A stretch of DNA of 64,000 nucleotides from Shewanella glacialipiscicola (GTDB taxonomy: Bacteria; Pseudomonadota; Gammaproteobacteria; Enterobacterales; Shewanellaceae). Every line of letters starts with the position of its first letter. Positions within the stretch are counted from its first letter, which is position 1. The DNA lies in the NCBI RefSeq assembly GCF_023283485.1, contig NZ_JAKILU010000011.1, forward strand, positions 1 to 64,000, given 5' to 3'. Shown here piece after piece: positions 31,874 to 40,744 of this stretch. The notes below the pieces were generated by a model. That model was not told where the DNA came from. It saw only the letters and a list, made by a program, of their open reading frames with translations, and searched no databases. Made by a program: the position numbers and the translations under genes.

Positions 31874-32098
31874 TCATTTCAATAACGGTTTTAGCATGCC
31901 TTCTAAGCCATTTAGCTTAACTTCATACATCAAGGCTAATTGCTCACCCAACTTCCCCTGAGGAAACCCTTGCTTATGAAACCACACAAGATAAGGCTCG
32001 GGTAATGTTAATAATTTACGCCCTGCGTATTTGCCAAACGGCATAGTCTGGTTAACCGCATCAATCAGTAACTGTTGATCCACTTCATTATCCCCCAC
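31874..32098 (-). CDS. DUF3820-family small protein
   Basis: Up to 74 residues. The family core is TMPFGKYAGRKLLTLPEPYLVWFHKQGFP followed by GKLGEQLALMYEVKLNGLEGMLKPLL (positions about 18-73), characteristic of DUF3820. No ATG is available. The longest frame begins at a GTG (32098), but a second in-frame GTG at 32083 is better placed behind GGGGG and gives 69 residues. Function unknown; relatives are sometimes named quorum-sensing-regulated virulence factor, which I would not carry over. Confidence 0.75.
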   Translation of the reverse strand: MGDNEVDQQLLIDAVNQTMPFGKYAGRKLLTLPEPYLVWFHKQGFPQGKLGEQLALMYEVKLNGLEGMLKPLLK

Positions 32099-32621
32099 GC
32101 TATTTAGCGCTATATATTACCGCAAAACCAAATCATTTGCCTGTGCGCTCCAGTCGCAAAAAATAGCTGAGAGATGCTATCAAAAATACCATAATCTTAT
32201 TTACCAGCACTTATCGATATAGGGCTAAAATGCCTTAGAGCATAAGCTTTTAACATAATATGCCTACACGTTTAGCTTATTAGGCCAGTAACAATACGCA
32301 CATGTACGTTTGCAAATCTATTATCTATAAACGGCAATCTTATAAGCGCTTAATCGTAAACACCATTAGATTTAGATGTTTGAGATAACGCGCACTGGTC
32401 TCGGCTTGAATATGCTCAATACCAAGCGATTTAAATACTTGTGTCTTACATTAATATTTCGGTCACTCGTGAACGGTAGCTAAAAGCAGGAAAGTGATAA
32501 TAATATGCTGGTAATGAAGTCGTCACTCTGTTGTTTTTACCCCAAAGGTTGACTTCACTCGGCTTTGTCCCCATTAGCTAATAATGTAGTTAACGACATT
32601 TCATCTTGCTAAAGGCACATT
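32099..32621. other. Intergenic region without recognised gene
   Basis: About 520 bases between the divergent DUF3820 and mtfA genes. No frame longer than about 30 codons with a ribosome site is seen on either strand. TGAAGTC (32516-32522) and GACTTCA lie as a short inverted pair before mtfA. It probably holds two promoters. Confidence 0.4.
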
Positions 32622-33446
32622 ATGCTCGCGATCTCACTCACTGTGCTACTTAGCGTTGCCGCAATAGCTTGGTTAATCTCAACCCGTTGGCGTAAAACAT
32701 TACATCGACGTCGTATAGCGGCAAGACCATTTCCTAAAAGTTGGCGAGTGATCCTTAAACAAAGGTTGCCTTACTTTCATGCGCTACCAACCGATTTACA
32801 GCTACAACTCAAGCGGCATATTCAAATATTTATTGATGAAAAGATATTTGTTAGCTGCGATGGTTTTGAAATTACCGATGAAGTTAAAGTCACCATAGCC
32901 GCCCAAGCTTGTCTTTTATTACTGAATCGTAAAACGGATTTTTACCCCAAACTGACACAAATCTTAGTCTACCCCGATGCCTTTATCGTTAATAATCAGC
33001 ATCAAGATGCAAACGGTATTGTGTGGGCAGAGCGCAATGTGCTGGCGGGCGAGTCGTGGGAATATGGCAAAGTAGTGCTCTCGTGGAAAAATACTGTAGA
33101 TGGCGCCGCCGATCCCCACGATGGCAATAACGTTGTTATCCACGAGTTTGCTCACCAGCTTGATCAAGAAGATGGCCAAGCCAATGGCGCGCCGATACTG
33201 CAGCATTTTGCCGATTACAGCACTTGGTCCAACGTACTAAGCCATGCTTTTACCCAATTACAGCATTGTGCCCAAATAGGCGCGCCCTCATTGTTTAATT
33301 ACTATGGTGCGACGAATCCCGCTGAATTTTTTGCCGTTATTACTGAAGTCTTTTTTGAAAAACCAGAGGATTTCTACCGACAACACCCAGACTTATATCG
33401 GGAACTGAGCCGCTTTTATCAACTCGATCCGATAAACTGGTATTAA
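32622..33446 (+). CDS. mtfA: Membrane-anchored M90 metallopeptidase MtfA
   Basis: 274 residues. The zinc site HEFAH lies at residues 174-178, with the third ligand in TNPAEFFAVITEVFFE. YPDAFIV, GEsWEyGKVVLSW and RFYQLDP are MtfA-family blocks. In E. coli MtfA binds the repressor Mlc and modulates glucose PTS expression. Here residues 3-20 form a hydrophobic helix followed by WRKTLHRRRIAARPF, suggesting an inner-membrane anchor that E. coli MtfA lacks. Whether it acts on an Mlc partner is unknown. It may be cotranscribed with the next gene (24-base gap). Confidence 0.9.
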   Translation: MLAISLTVLLSVAAIAWLISTRWRKTLHRRRIAARPFPKSWRVILKQRLPYFHALPTDLQLQLKRHIQIFIDEKIFVSCDGFEITDEVKVTIAAQACLLLLNRKTDFYPKLTQILVYPDAFIVNNQHQDANGIVWAERNVLAGESWEYGKVVLSWKNTVDGAADPHDGNNVVIHEFAHQLDQEDGQANGAPILQHFADYSTWSNVLSHAFTQLQHCAQIGAPSLFNYYGATNPAEFFAVITEVFFEKPEDFYRQHPDLYRELSRFYQLDPINWY

Positions 33447-33470
33447 ACACTCAAACAGGAGGCACGTAAA

Positions 33471-34070
33471 ATGCTCAAAGACACTTATACATTTGCAGTT
33501 AAAGGTTCTACTGTTAATCGTCCCGCTAATGTGAGTCGTGCCACTCATATTAATCGCGCGACTTTGGGGTTGCTGTTCAGCGCGCTAATGCTTAGCGGTG
33601 TTAAGGTAAGTGCACAAGCACAGGACTCGCCGACACAAAAAGCTCAAATACAAAAAGCTCAAACAGTGTCGAGCCCAGACCAACAAGCTGCGGCTCAGGT
33701 GTTAGATTTACTCAACCAATATTCGAGCGATGCCGATTGGGATAAGTATTTTGCCCTGTACCGAAAAGACGGCATTTTTATTGGCACGGATGCGAGTGAG
33801 CGTTGGGGAATGGCGGAATTTGAACATTACTCCCGCCCTACAAAAGGTTGGCGCTATGATTTAACCGAGCGACATTTAATCCAACATGGCGAGGTCATAT
33901 TGTTCGATGAGTTATTAAACAGCCCCGCCTATGGCGTCAGCCGAGGAACCGGCACTTTGATCAAAACCGATGGTAACTGGAAAATTGCGCAATACCACTT
34001 AAGTTTCCCAATCCCCAATGAGATAGCAAAACAGGTCACCACCGAGATTAACGCCACAAATAAACAGTAA
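33471..34070 (+). CDS. Exported SnoaL/DUF4440-like protein
   Basis: 199 residues. AGGAGG lies eight bases before the ATG at 33471, supporting this start. The N-terminus is long and polar (about 28 residues) before a hydrophobic segment LGLLFSALMLSGVKVSAQAQ, so it is either an unusual signal peptide with cleavage after AQA or a membrane anchor. Residues about 70-195 resemble the NTF2-like fold (LDLLNQYSSDADWDKYFALYRKDGIFIGTDASE, then GTGTLIKTDGNWKIAQYHLSF). Enzymatic function unknown; likely periplasmic. It follows mtfA closely. Confidence 0.75.
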   Translation: MLKDTYTFAVKGSTVNRPANVSRATHINRATLGLLFSALMLSGVKVSAQAQDSPTQKAQIQKAQTVSSPDQQAAAQVLDLLNQYSSDADWDKYFALYRKDGIFIGTDASERWGMAEFEHYSRPTKGWRYDLTERHLIQHGEVILFDELLNSPAYGVSRGTGTLIKTDGNWKIAQYHLSFPIPNEIAKQVTTEINATNKQ

Positions 34071-34149
34071 CGCCGCACTCCCATAAATGCGGTTTCGAAA
34101 GAGCAAAGTTTAAAAAATAGCTTTAAAATACAGTAATTCACCGCGAGCG

Positions 34150-35625
34150 CTACCTTGAAGAAACAGTAAAACACACATTTGCCAATTGGGAGAAGTGGAT
34201 GAAGCTTTGAAAATCTACGTCTTCAAATGCCCTTTGTGAAGGGCCCCGATCTGCGTAATAAAACCCGATCACTTTGCTATCAACCAACAAAGGCGCCAGT
34301 AAAAAGCCCTGCCGTGACAGGTGCCGCGCTAGCAACTCCTTGCACTGTCCCTGCCATTTTTTAGAACAGGGATCGTCCACCCAAAGTGGCGCCTTATGCT
34401 CCATCGCTTGATAAAATAGCCCGCGCTTGTCAGTTAAATCGATAATAAACTCTTGTTTTATCGCATCGGCATCACTGCCTAGTATCACCCTAGGTTGGAG
34501 CTGTTTACGGCTGGGCGATAATAAGAGTACGCCGCAGCGGTCAACACCGACTCCCTCAAGAATGCCTTCAAGAACCGTTTGCATTATCTGATTAAAATCC
34601 GCTTTATTAATGGCAAAGCCTGTCAATTCCCGCAGCTTAGCCAACTGCACATTCAAGTTGGCTTGATAGACTGGCATATCTAACGGAATGGGCGGCAGAT
34701 CGGGTTCAGCAGCGACAAAACGTTGAGGTTCGGGTAAGTAATCGAGTAACACATTAGCACCGTACACTTCTGCCAACTTATGGGTCGCATTCGCGCAGCG
34801 TTGCATCCGTACCAAAAACTCACTCTCTTCTAGCCCAGTAAAACTCGCCGCTTGAGTCATGCGTTTTGCTAGTTCGAGCTTATTGAGAGTGGGCTGCGAT
34901 AAAATATCGCAAAGCTTATCAGCAAGAAAAATAGCCCGAATGTCTGGCCGCTGGTCCTCAGGATAATTCAACGCTTGGATAAGCAACTCTCCCAATCCCC
35001 AATTGCGGGCAATACTTTGGGTGAGCTGTAAAAAAGAAGTACCTAGTGCTTCGCGGGTAGCACTTCTTTCTTCGGCGGGCGTTTCACATTGGCTGAGCGT
35101 TAAATCTAACTCTTCGGTAAACTCGCCCCCAACACTCCAAAAAGCGCTCTCGCCTATGTGATACAACAAAGAGGCAATAAAGGCTTCCTCCTGCATCTCC
35201 TCGTCATGATGACTGAGCATCATCCGCGCAATCATGGCTGCTTGAAATGCCTTGGCCATCAACTTGATTAATCTTTGATATACATTTTGGGCGAGATTTT
35301 TACTCTCTAACAAGCTTGAGAGTAACTTGGCGGTGATACAGATATTTCGCACCGCATCGAAACCAAGCACTATCGCGGCGCGGCTAACGGTGGAGATTTG
35401 GCTACTCCCCTTATGATAAATAGCACTATTGGCGACTCGAAGAATACGAGAGGTTAAGGCGTTATCGTGCATCACGCTACGCCCAAGTAATGCAAGAGAG
35501 GAAACGTCATCCTTGGCGAGTTTTTCTAGCGATTTAACCGTCGAACACAGTGCGGGCATTTCTAATTCACTGATCCGATTTGTCCAATAATCGACCCCTT
35601 TATTAGTATTGTTATTAGGCTTCAA
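34150..35625 (-). CDS. HDOD domain protein with C-terminal GAF domain
   Basis: 491 residues from a TTG at 35625; the next in-frame Met is codon 23. HDOD domain at about 20-215 (MPALCSTVKSLEKLAKDD, SVMHDNALTSRILRVANSAIYH, SRAAIVLGFDAVRNICI). It lacks the HD metal dyad, as the class does. The GAF-like region at about 330-490 ends in FIHFSQLANVCF. HDOD proteins are signal-output modules linked to c-di-GMP and stress signalling, but no partner is visible here. The start codon is uncertain because the site before the TTG is weak. Confidence 0.85.
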   Translation of the reverse strand: MKPNNNTNKGVDYWTNRISELEMPALCSTVKSLEKLAKDDVSSLALLGRSVMHDNALTSRILRVANSAIYHKGSSQISTVSRAAIVLGFDAVRNICITAKLLSSLLESKNLAQNVYQRLIKLMAKAFQAAMIARMMLSHHDEEMQEEAFIASLLYHIGESAFWSVGGEFTEELDLTLSQCETPAEERSATREALGTSFLQLTQSIARNWGLGELLIQALNYPEDQRPDIRAIFLADKLCDILSQPTLNKLELAKRMTQAASFTGLEESEFLVRMQRCANATHKLAEVYGANVLLDYLPEPQRFVAAEPDLPPIPLDMPVYQANLNVQLAKLRELTGFAINKADFNQIMQTVLEGILEGVGVDRCGVLLLSPSRKQLQPRVILGSDADAIKQEFIIDLTDKRGLFYQAMEHKAPLWVDDPCSKKWQGQCKELLARHLSRQGFLLAPLLVDSKVIGFYYADRGPSQRAFEDVDFQSFIHFSQLANVCFTVSSR

Positions 35626-35734
35626 CCTAAATTTACCTTAGCTTTATAATCTTGTTGTTTTGAGTATAGATAAGCACAAATATTTCGCCCGTAGTCTAAG
35701 GCTTGATTTCACAAATAAATCCTTGATGGCTTAG

Positions 35735-36003
35735 TAATACCAATCGTATTAAATATCTGTTCATTCAGCGGGAGTTCAACGCGCTTTAGACAAGGCGAAG
35801 GATTGAAGACATAGTGGTGCTCTGTCGAAAGCCTTAAACGCAGTATAAAGCGCTTTGAAACCCGCCCTTTGGGAGCCTCACAGGTATCCCACTCCCGTGT
35901 TGCATTGACTTAAAAGGGAATAACCATTTCTACGCCAATACGCCTCGGATTGAAATACCTGTGAGGCTCTGAACTGATTAGATATTTAATGTGATTGGTA
36001 TAA
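35735..36003. mobile_element. MITE-like non-coding repeat with terminal inverted repeats
   Basis: About 270 bases bounded by 22-base inverted repeats, left at 35737-35758 (starting ATACCAATCGTATTAAA) and right at 35980-36001, differing at two central positions. A second nested inverted pair of 15 bases lies at 35873-35887 and 35955-35969 (GAGCCTCACAGGTAT). No open reading frame codes a transposase, and the ends abut TA dinucleotides. This fits a miniature inverted-repeat element mobilised in trans. Only one copy is in the window; multi-copy status is inference. Confidence 0.65.
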
Positions 36004-36030
36004 TTCAACATCACGTTATACCCGTAAATA

Positions 36031-36059
36031 AAAATGCCCGAGACAAAGCTCGGGCATTA
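36031..36059 (-). terminator. Terminator after threonine aldolase
   Basis: Minus strand: perfect AATGCCCGAG / CTCGGGCATT stem followed by a T-rich run, about 20 bases beyond the ltaE stop codon. It lies just beside the MITE-like element. Confidence 0.85.
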
Positions 36060-36081
36060 AAGATTTTAAAGCAAGCTGTGC

Positions 36082-37095
36082 CTAGGCGGTAAAGTGCTGC
36101 TTAACAACACGCAACACTTTGTCTATGTCCTGACGGCTCACATCTTTGTGAGTCACAAGCCTGATCGTACGCCCTGGGCTTATCAAAATACCTTCTGAAC
36201 GACAGTGTTTCGCCAATAAATCTGCATCAACATGGGCCGCTAATTTGACAAATAACATATTGGTTTGTACTGCGGTTAAATCTATGTCGAATTCGCTCAA
36301 CTCGACTAACTGGCGAGCCAAATACGCTGCGTTGTCATGATCTTCACTCAGTCTTTGCACTTGCTCAGTTAATGCGAGTGTACCCGCAGCAGCAAGGATA
36401 CCAGCTTGGCGCATGCCCCCGCCGAGCATCTTACGCCAACGTATGGCTTTGTTAATTAAACGCTCGTCACCTAAGAGCAATGAGCCGACTGGGGCGCATA
36501 GTCCCTTCGATAAACAAATCGATACTGAATCAAAATGCGCGGTAATGTCACTTATTGCAATATTCTGCGCAATGGCAGCATTAGCGACCCGCGCACCGTC
36601 TAAATGAATTTTTAAACCACGATTAAAAGCAAGCGCCTGCGCGCTGGCTAAATAGTGCTGTGGCAATACCTTACCGCCAATCGTATTTTCTAAACTCAGT
36701 AAACGCGTGCGGGCAAAATGGATATCATCGGGTTTAATCGCAGCTTCAATATCGGCTAAAGCAATACTGCCATCCATTTGATTGATAATGGGCTGTGGTT
36801 GAATACTACCTAAAACAGCCGCGCCCCCCCCTTCAAATTTATAATTGTGCGCTTGCTGGCCGCACAGATACTCATCACCACGTTCGCAATGGGCCATCAA
36901 AGCCAATAAATTAGCTTGGGTTCCTGAGCAGGTAAATAATGCGCTTTCAAAGCCAAACATGTCGGCGGCCATCTCTTGCAAGTGATTGACGCTAGGATCA
37001 TCACCATAAACATCATCGCCAACTTCTGCTCTGGACATGGCCAAACGCATCGCGGCGGTTGGCTGAGTAACGGTATCACTGCGTAAATCTATCAT
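36082..37095 (-). CDS. ltaE: Low-specificity L-threonine aldolase
   Basis: 337 residues, fold-type I PLP enzyme. It begins MIDLRSDTVTQPTAAMR, has TCSGTQANLLALMAHC, HLDGARVANAA, and the Schiff-base lysine Lys197 in ICLSKGLCAPVGS, the same position as in E. coli LtaE. It cleaves threonine or allo-threonine to glycine and acetaldehyde. It has its own terminator and is likely monocistronic. No alterations seen. Confidence 0.93.
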   Translation of the reverse strand: MIDLRSDTVTQPTAAMRLAMSRAEVGDDVYGDDPSVNHLQEMAADMFGFESALFTCSGTQANLLALMAHCERGDEYLCGQQAHNYKFEGGGAAVLGSIQPQPIINQMDGSIALADIEAAIKPDDIHFARTRLLSLENTIGGKVLPQHYLASAQALAFNRGLKIHLDGARVANAAIAQNIAISDITAHFDSVSICLSKGLCAPVGSLLLGDERLINKAIRWRKMLGGGMRQAGILAAAGTLALTEQVQRLSEDHDNAAYLARQLVELSEFDIDLTAVQTNMLFVKLAAHVDADLLAKHCRSEGILISPGRTIRLVTHKDVSRQDIDKVLRVVKQHFTA

Positions 37096-37418
37096 CTTGT
37101 CCTCGACTTAGGATCTGCTTGGTACTTTACAGGCACAGGACTCTAACGCCAAAAAACCATGTTGTATAGTTTGCCATATACTCCAAAGGCACACTAAGCG
37201 ATAAAATGTACGCTTACAATGACTCTTTGGCATACGAAATAATGTAAACCTGAATATACTCAATAGATTGTTACTATCACGTCTCTCGCTTGTATAAGCA
37301 GTTTAACTTGGCGAAATGTGTCTAAATCGATAGAATGACTCGCTAAGATGGTCGTGCTACAACAAGTCATAACTCTTAGTGATTTTGGCTAAGGCTTATC
37401 ATATAAAAGGGGTTTGTG
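37096..37418. other. Intergenic region between ltaE and the OmpA-like gene
   Basis: About 320 bases separating divergent genes, AT-rich. I see no frame, repeat or clear operator; it presumably carries promoters for both. Confidence 0.4.
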
Positions 37419-38015
37419 GTGAATAATTCCCAGTCCAGTTGGATTAAACTGTCGCTTTTAATCCTATGTTTAAGCCTAACATCGCCTGTATTTGCTTGGA
37501 CAGATAGCGATCGAGATGGCGTACCGGATATCAAAGATGCCTGTCCAAATACGCCGCTTAATACCGCTGTTATGGCTAATGGTTGCCCTGAAGCGCCGGT
37601 TGAAGCGGCTAAAATCACAACAGGGGCGTCACTCGACTGTGGCTCTACCAATCTTAATCAGGCAAGCGCTGATTGTTATGATATTTCATCGGCGGTAGTG
37701 TATTTTGATTTTGCTATTGCTGAAGTTAACTTTGCTCAATGGAAAACTCTCGCTTTTGTAAAAGCATTTTTAGAGCAAAATGATGTTGCATTAACTTTGA
37801 TTGGGCACACGGATGTCGTCGGCACTCCAGAGTTTAATTATCAACTCTCCCTGAAAAGAGCTCAAAACGTAAAACGGATTTTAGTTGAAGATTATGGCTT
37901 TAATCCAAATCGCTTTACTGTAGTTGGTAAAGGAATATCTGAACCTGTCGCGGATAACCGTTCTAGCGAAGGGCGCAGTTTAAATCGACGAGTACAATTT
38001 ATCGTCAACAATTAA
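37419..38015 (+). CDS. OmpA-family protein with TSP3 calcium-binding repeat
   Basis: 198 residues from the GTG at 37419 (AAGGGG six bases upstream); another GTG is one codon earlier. Signal peptide with cleavage after SPVFA (about residue 26). The mature protein starts WTDSDRDGVPDIKDACPNTP, a thrombospondin type 3 motif, then a spacer with two cysteines, then an OmpA C-terminal peptidoglycan-binding domain (LTLIGHTDVVGTPEFNYQLS, LKRAQNVKRIL, NRRVQFIV). There is no beta-barrel, so it is a periplasmic or surface-linked protein. It is 36 bases from mscS and may be cotranscribed. Confidence 0.85.
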   Translation: MNNSQSSWIKLSLLILCLSLTSPVFAWTDSDRDGVPDIKDACPNTPLNTAVMANGCPEAPVEAAKITTGASLDCGSTNLNQASADCYDISSAVVYFDFAIAEVNFAQWKTLAFVKAFLEQNDVALTLIGHTDVVGTPEFNYQLSLKRAQNVKRILVEDYGFNPNRFTVVGKGISEPVADNRSSEGRSLNRRVQFIVNN

Positions 38016-38051
38016 GTAGTTTTTGTTCGCGTACATTTAAGGAATAACTCA

Positions 38052-38879
38052 ATGGAAAACCTAGAAGGTTTATTAAAACAAGCACCTGATTTGCTTATCA
38101 CTTATGGCTTAAAAATATTATTTGCGCTAATTATTTTTTTTGTAGGTAAATATTTTGCGGGTATAGCACAAAGATTAGTACGCAAGTTACTTAATAGTCG
38201 AAAAGTGGATCCTACGGTTGTCTCATTTGTCGCGAACCTCACTTGGGCGATAGTGTTTGTATTTGCGGTCATTGCTACCTTAGGGCAAATAGGTGTACAA
38301 ACAGCATCTCTGGTTGCGGTTATCGGTGCGGCAGGTTTAGCAATAGGCTTAGCCTTACAAGGTTCTTTGTCTAACTTTGCCTCAGGCGTATTAATGGTAT
38401 TATTCCGCCCTTGCCGTGTCGGTGACTACATTGAAGCTGCGGGCATTGCTGGCACGGTTCAGGAGATCACTATTTTCTCGACTAAACTTCTTACGCCAGA
38501 TAACAAACTTATTACCGCGCCTAATTCATCAATCATGAATGGCACAATCACTAACTATTCGGCAATGGATACACGCCGTATTGATTTGGTTATTGGCGTC
38601 TCTTACTCTGCTGATATTGCACTCACTAAACAGATTTTTCAGAATATATTAGACAATAACCAATATGTGCTAAAAAATCCGGCCTATACGATTGGACTCT
38701 CAGAATTAGCAAGCTCATCAATTAATTTCGTAGTGCGTCCTTGGGTAGCAAAAGCGGATTATTGGACTGCACGTTTCCAGCTTCTTGAGCAAATAAAAAA
38801 TGAATTAGATGCCGCGAATATCGGTATTCCATTCCCACAAATGGATATCCATGTCAAAGAATTGCCTTTAAACAAGTAA
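38052..38879 (+). CDS. mscS: Small-conductance mechanosensitive channel MscS
   Basis: 275 residues, E. coli MscS is 286. Three N-terminal helices; the pore helix TM3 is seen in AVIGAAGLAIGLALQGSLSNFASG, followed by VLMVLFRPCRVGDYIE and the beta domain with VQEITIFSTKLLTPDNK and PNSSIMNGTITNYS. It opens under membrane tension to release solutes at osmotic down-shock. It follows an OmpA-family gene. A terminator lies 70 bases downstream, before tpx. Confidence 0.95.
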   Translation: MENLEGLLKQAPDLLITYGLKILFALIIFFVGKYFAGIAQRLVRKLLNSRKVDPTVVSFVANLTWAIVFVFAVIATLGQIGVQTASLVAVIGAAGLAIGLALQGSLSNFASGVLMVLFRPCRVGDYIEAAGIAGTVQEITIFSTKLLTPDNKLITAPNSSIMNGTITNYSAMDTRRIDLVIGVSYSADIALTKQIFQNILDNNQYVLKNPAYTIGLSELASSSINFVVRPWVAKADYWTARFQLLEQIKNELDAANIGIPFPQMDIHVKELPLNK

Positions 38880-38949
38880 CTACTGAGCAATGAAATGTTA
38901 GTTGTTGGCGAGAGCTATAATACTTATCAATTAAGCTAATCCATTTATC

Positions 38950-38982
38950 AAAGGCCTATCGCATACGAACAGGCCTTTTTTA
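38950..38982 (+). terminator. Terminator after mscS
   Basis: AAGGCCT / AGGCCTT stem with a 14-base loop followed by TTTTT. Confidence 0.7.
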
Positions 38983-39061
38983 TGGTTCTGAGTATCATTT
39001 TAGCGTACCGTAAAGCACTGATAGCCGCTAAGACACTGACATTCATTCGCAAGGAAAACTC

Positions 39062-39652
39062 ATGCAAAAATACGTTTCATTTTTAGCCGCAAGCTGTATT
39101 TATGGTTTAGTTCTGGTAAGCCAAAATGCAATCGCCAATGATAAAACACAGGTTCTTATGGGCGAAAAAGCCGTCACCCTAGAAGGTAGGCTACCTAAGT
39201 TGTCACAAATGGCGCCAGGATTTAAAGTCGTTGATGAGCATTTTACGCCAGTAATGCTAAGTGACTTTAAAGGCAAAACCATACTCATCAGCGCAGTCCC
39301 CAGCTTAGATACGGGCGTTTGTGCATTACAAACTAAACGTTTCAATAGCGAAGTGAGCCATTTTTCTGATGATGTCGTGATATTAACGATCAGTACCGAT
39401 TTACCCTTCGCACAAAAGCGTTTTTGCAAAGTTGAAAACGTAGATAAAATAAAGGTGTTATCAGATTCTGTATGGCGTGATTTTGGCGAAAAATATGGCT
39501 TGTTAATTGAAGATTATGGCTTGCTGGCTAGAGCTATTTTTATTATTGATGCCGAGGGTAAACTGCAATACCAAGAGTTAGTCCCTAACATTACAGAGCA
39601 TCCTAATTATGATGCCGCACTTGCGGCCCTGAAAACGATCAAAGCTCAGTAG
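39062..39652 (+). CDS. tpx: Exported thiol peroxidase (Tpx family)
   Basis: 196 residues. Atypical 2-Cys peroxiredoxin core: peroxidatic Cys87 in VPSLDTGVC and resolving Cys122 in AQKRFC, 35 residues apart as in Tpx. The N-terminus has a signal peptide (about residues 1-25, SFLAASCIYGLVLVSQNAIA) before a Tpx start VLMGEKAVTLEGRLP. Cytoplasmic Tpx lacks this extension, so here it should act in the periplasm, which requires an exported thiol reductant. AAGGAAA precedes the ATG. The gene stands alone. Confidence 0.88.
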   Translation: MQKYVSFLAASCIYGLVLVSQNAIANDKTQVLMGEKAVTLEGRLPKLSQMAPGFKVVDEHFTPVMLSDFKGKTILISAVPSLDTGVCALQTKRFNSEVSHFSDDVVILTISTDLPFAQKRFCKVENVDKIKVLSDSVWRDFGEKYGLLIEDYGLLARAIFIIDAEGKLQYQELVPNITEHPNYDAALAALKTIKAQ

Positions 39653-39722
39653 TCATTCAAATCAACATGGCAGCCTTAGCTGCCCTGTCTTACAACAATC
39701 AGCAAAACGACGAATATGACAA

Positions 39723-40364
39723 CTAATGCGTATGTTGATCGCCATTGGCCTGATAATCAAAGGTCGGCATAGACCAATGATATCGCAGTGCTAACATACG
39801 CAAACTAAAACCAACACTGAGACAAATCAACAAATTAATCCACTCTGTCAATTGATAGTCTTTTAAGAGGATATACAAACTTGCCGTCAGCAATGAAATC
39901 ACCGCATAGAGTTCTTTCTTAAAAATCAAAGGCACTTGATTACACAGAATATCGCGGATCACGCCGCCAAATACGCCAGTGACTAATCCCATCACTACGG
40001 CTATTGTCGGGCTAAATCCCAGCATTAAGGTCTTCTGCGCACCCACGATAGAAAATACCGCTAAACCCAAAGCATCAATGGCTAAAAATAACTTAGACAA
40101 ATAGCGCATCACGGGTGCGATAACCACAGTGAGTAACGAAGCAAATGCTATGGCAATGAGGTAATGCACATTCTCAACCCAAATTAACGGATAATTACCT
40201 AGCATCATGTCTCTTAGTGTACCGCCGCCAATCGCAGTAGCGCAGCCAATAATCACCACTCCAAATAAATCCATCTGCTTACGACCCGCCGCTAAAGCGC
40301 CCGTCATCGCCTCAGCAAGAATACCTATTAGCCAAAGTAACCCAATAATCTCAGTCTCATGCAT
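39723..40364 (-). CDS. TRIC-family membrane protein (YicG-like, UPF0126)
   Basis: 213 residues from the ATG at 40364. A longer frame to 40505 adds 47 mostly polar residues that family members lack, so I place the start at MHETEIIGLLWLIG. Two homologous UPF0126 halves are seen: GVVIIGCATAIGGGTLRDMMLG and VVMGLVTGVFGGVIRDILCNQVPLIF, each with GG-(T/V)-(L/I)RD. About seven helices. Prokaryotic TRIC homologues are trimeric cation channels. Function in this organism is unknown. Confidence 0.88.
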   Translation of the reverse strand: MHETEIIGLLWLIGILAEAMTGALAAGRKQMDLFGVVIIGCATAIGGGTLRDMMLGNYPLIWVENVHYLIAIAFASLLTVVIAPVMRYLSKLFLAIDALGLAVFSIVGAQKTLMLGFSPTIAVVMGLVTGVFGGVIRDILCNQVPLIFKKELYAVISLLTASLYILLKDYQLTEWINLLICLSVGFSLRMLALRYHWSMPTFDYQANGDQHTH

Positions 40365-40744
40365 CTTAACTACGGCCGACAACTCAAAGAAGCTGATTTT
40401 GCCTGAAAAGTCTGAGGTTCTATAATGATTTAATTTTGAATTAATCATTAGTAATTTTAATGCAAAGATCAGCTCTCTACTAAACGAAATGCGATTTACT
40501 ATCAAAGGCCATCAAATAAAGCATTTTAATAATAGCGAGTTATAAAAATACTGACTCTAACTGTGACTTATTTCGCAAAAAATAATGATAAGTATTAATA
40601 AAGCAAATTTAACTAAATTGTAAATAACGACTCAGAATCTGTTTTAATGTGTGAATGTATAAAAATCAGCCACAAAAAAAAGCAACCATGAGGCTGCTTC
40701 ATTTTTACTAAAACACTATTAAAACTTAAGCTTGAACAGTGTTA
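40365..40744. other. Intergenic region upstream of the TRIC gene
   Basis: About 380 bases. It holds a terminator for the DUF4136 gene (40673-40699) and, at 40581-40599, AATAATGATAAGTATTAAT, which matches the 19-base Fur consensus at 14 positions by eye but is asymmetric. No gene seen. Confidence 0.4.
40673..40699 (-). terminator. Terminator after the DUF4136 gene
   Basis: Minus strand: AGCAGCC-TCAT-GGTTGCT followed by eight T, 45 bases past the stop codon. Confidence 0.75.

Noticed and set aside
39669..39684. Hairpin GGCAGC-CTTA-GCTGCC after tpx
   Set aside because: A perfect six-base stem but without a following T tract; it may aid termination but is not supported enough to list.
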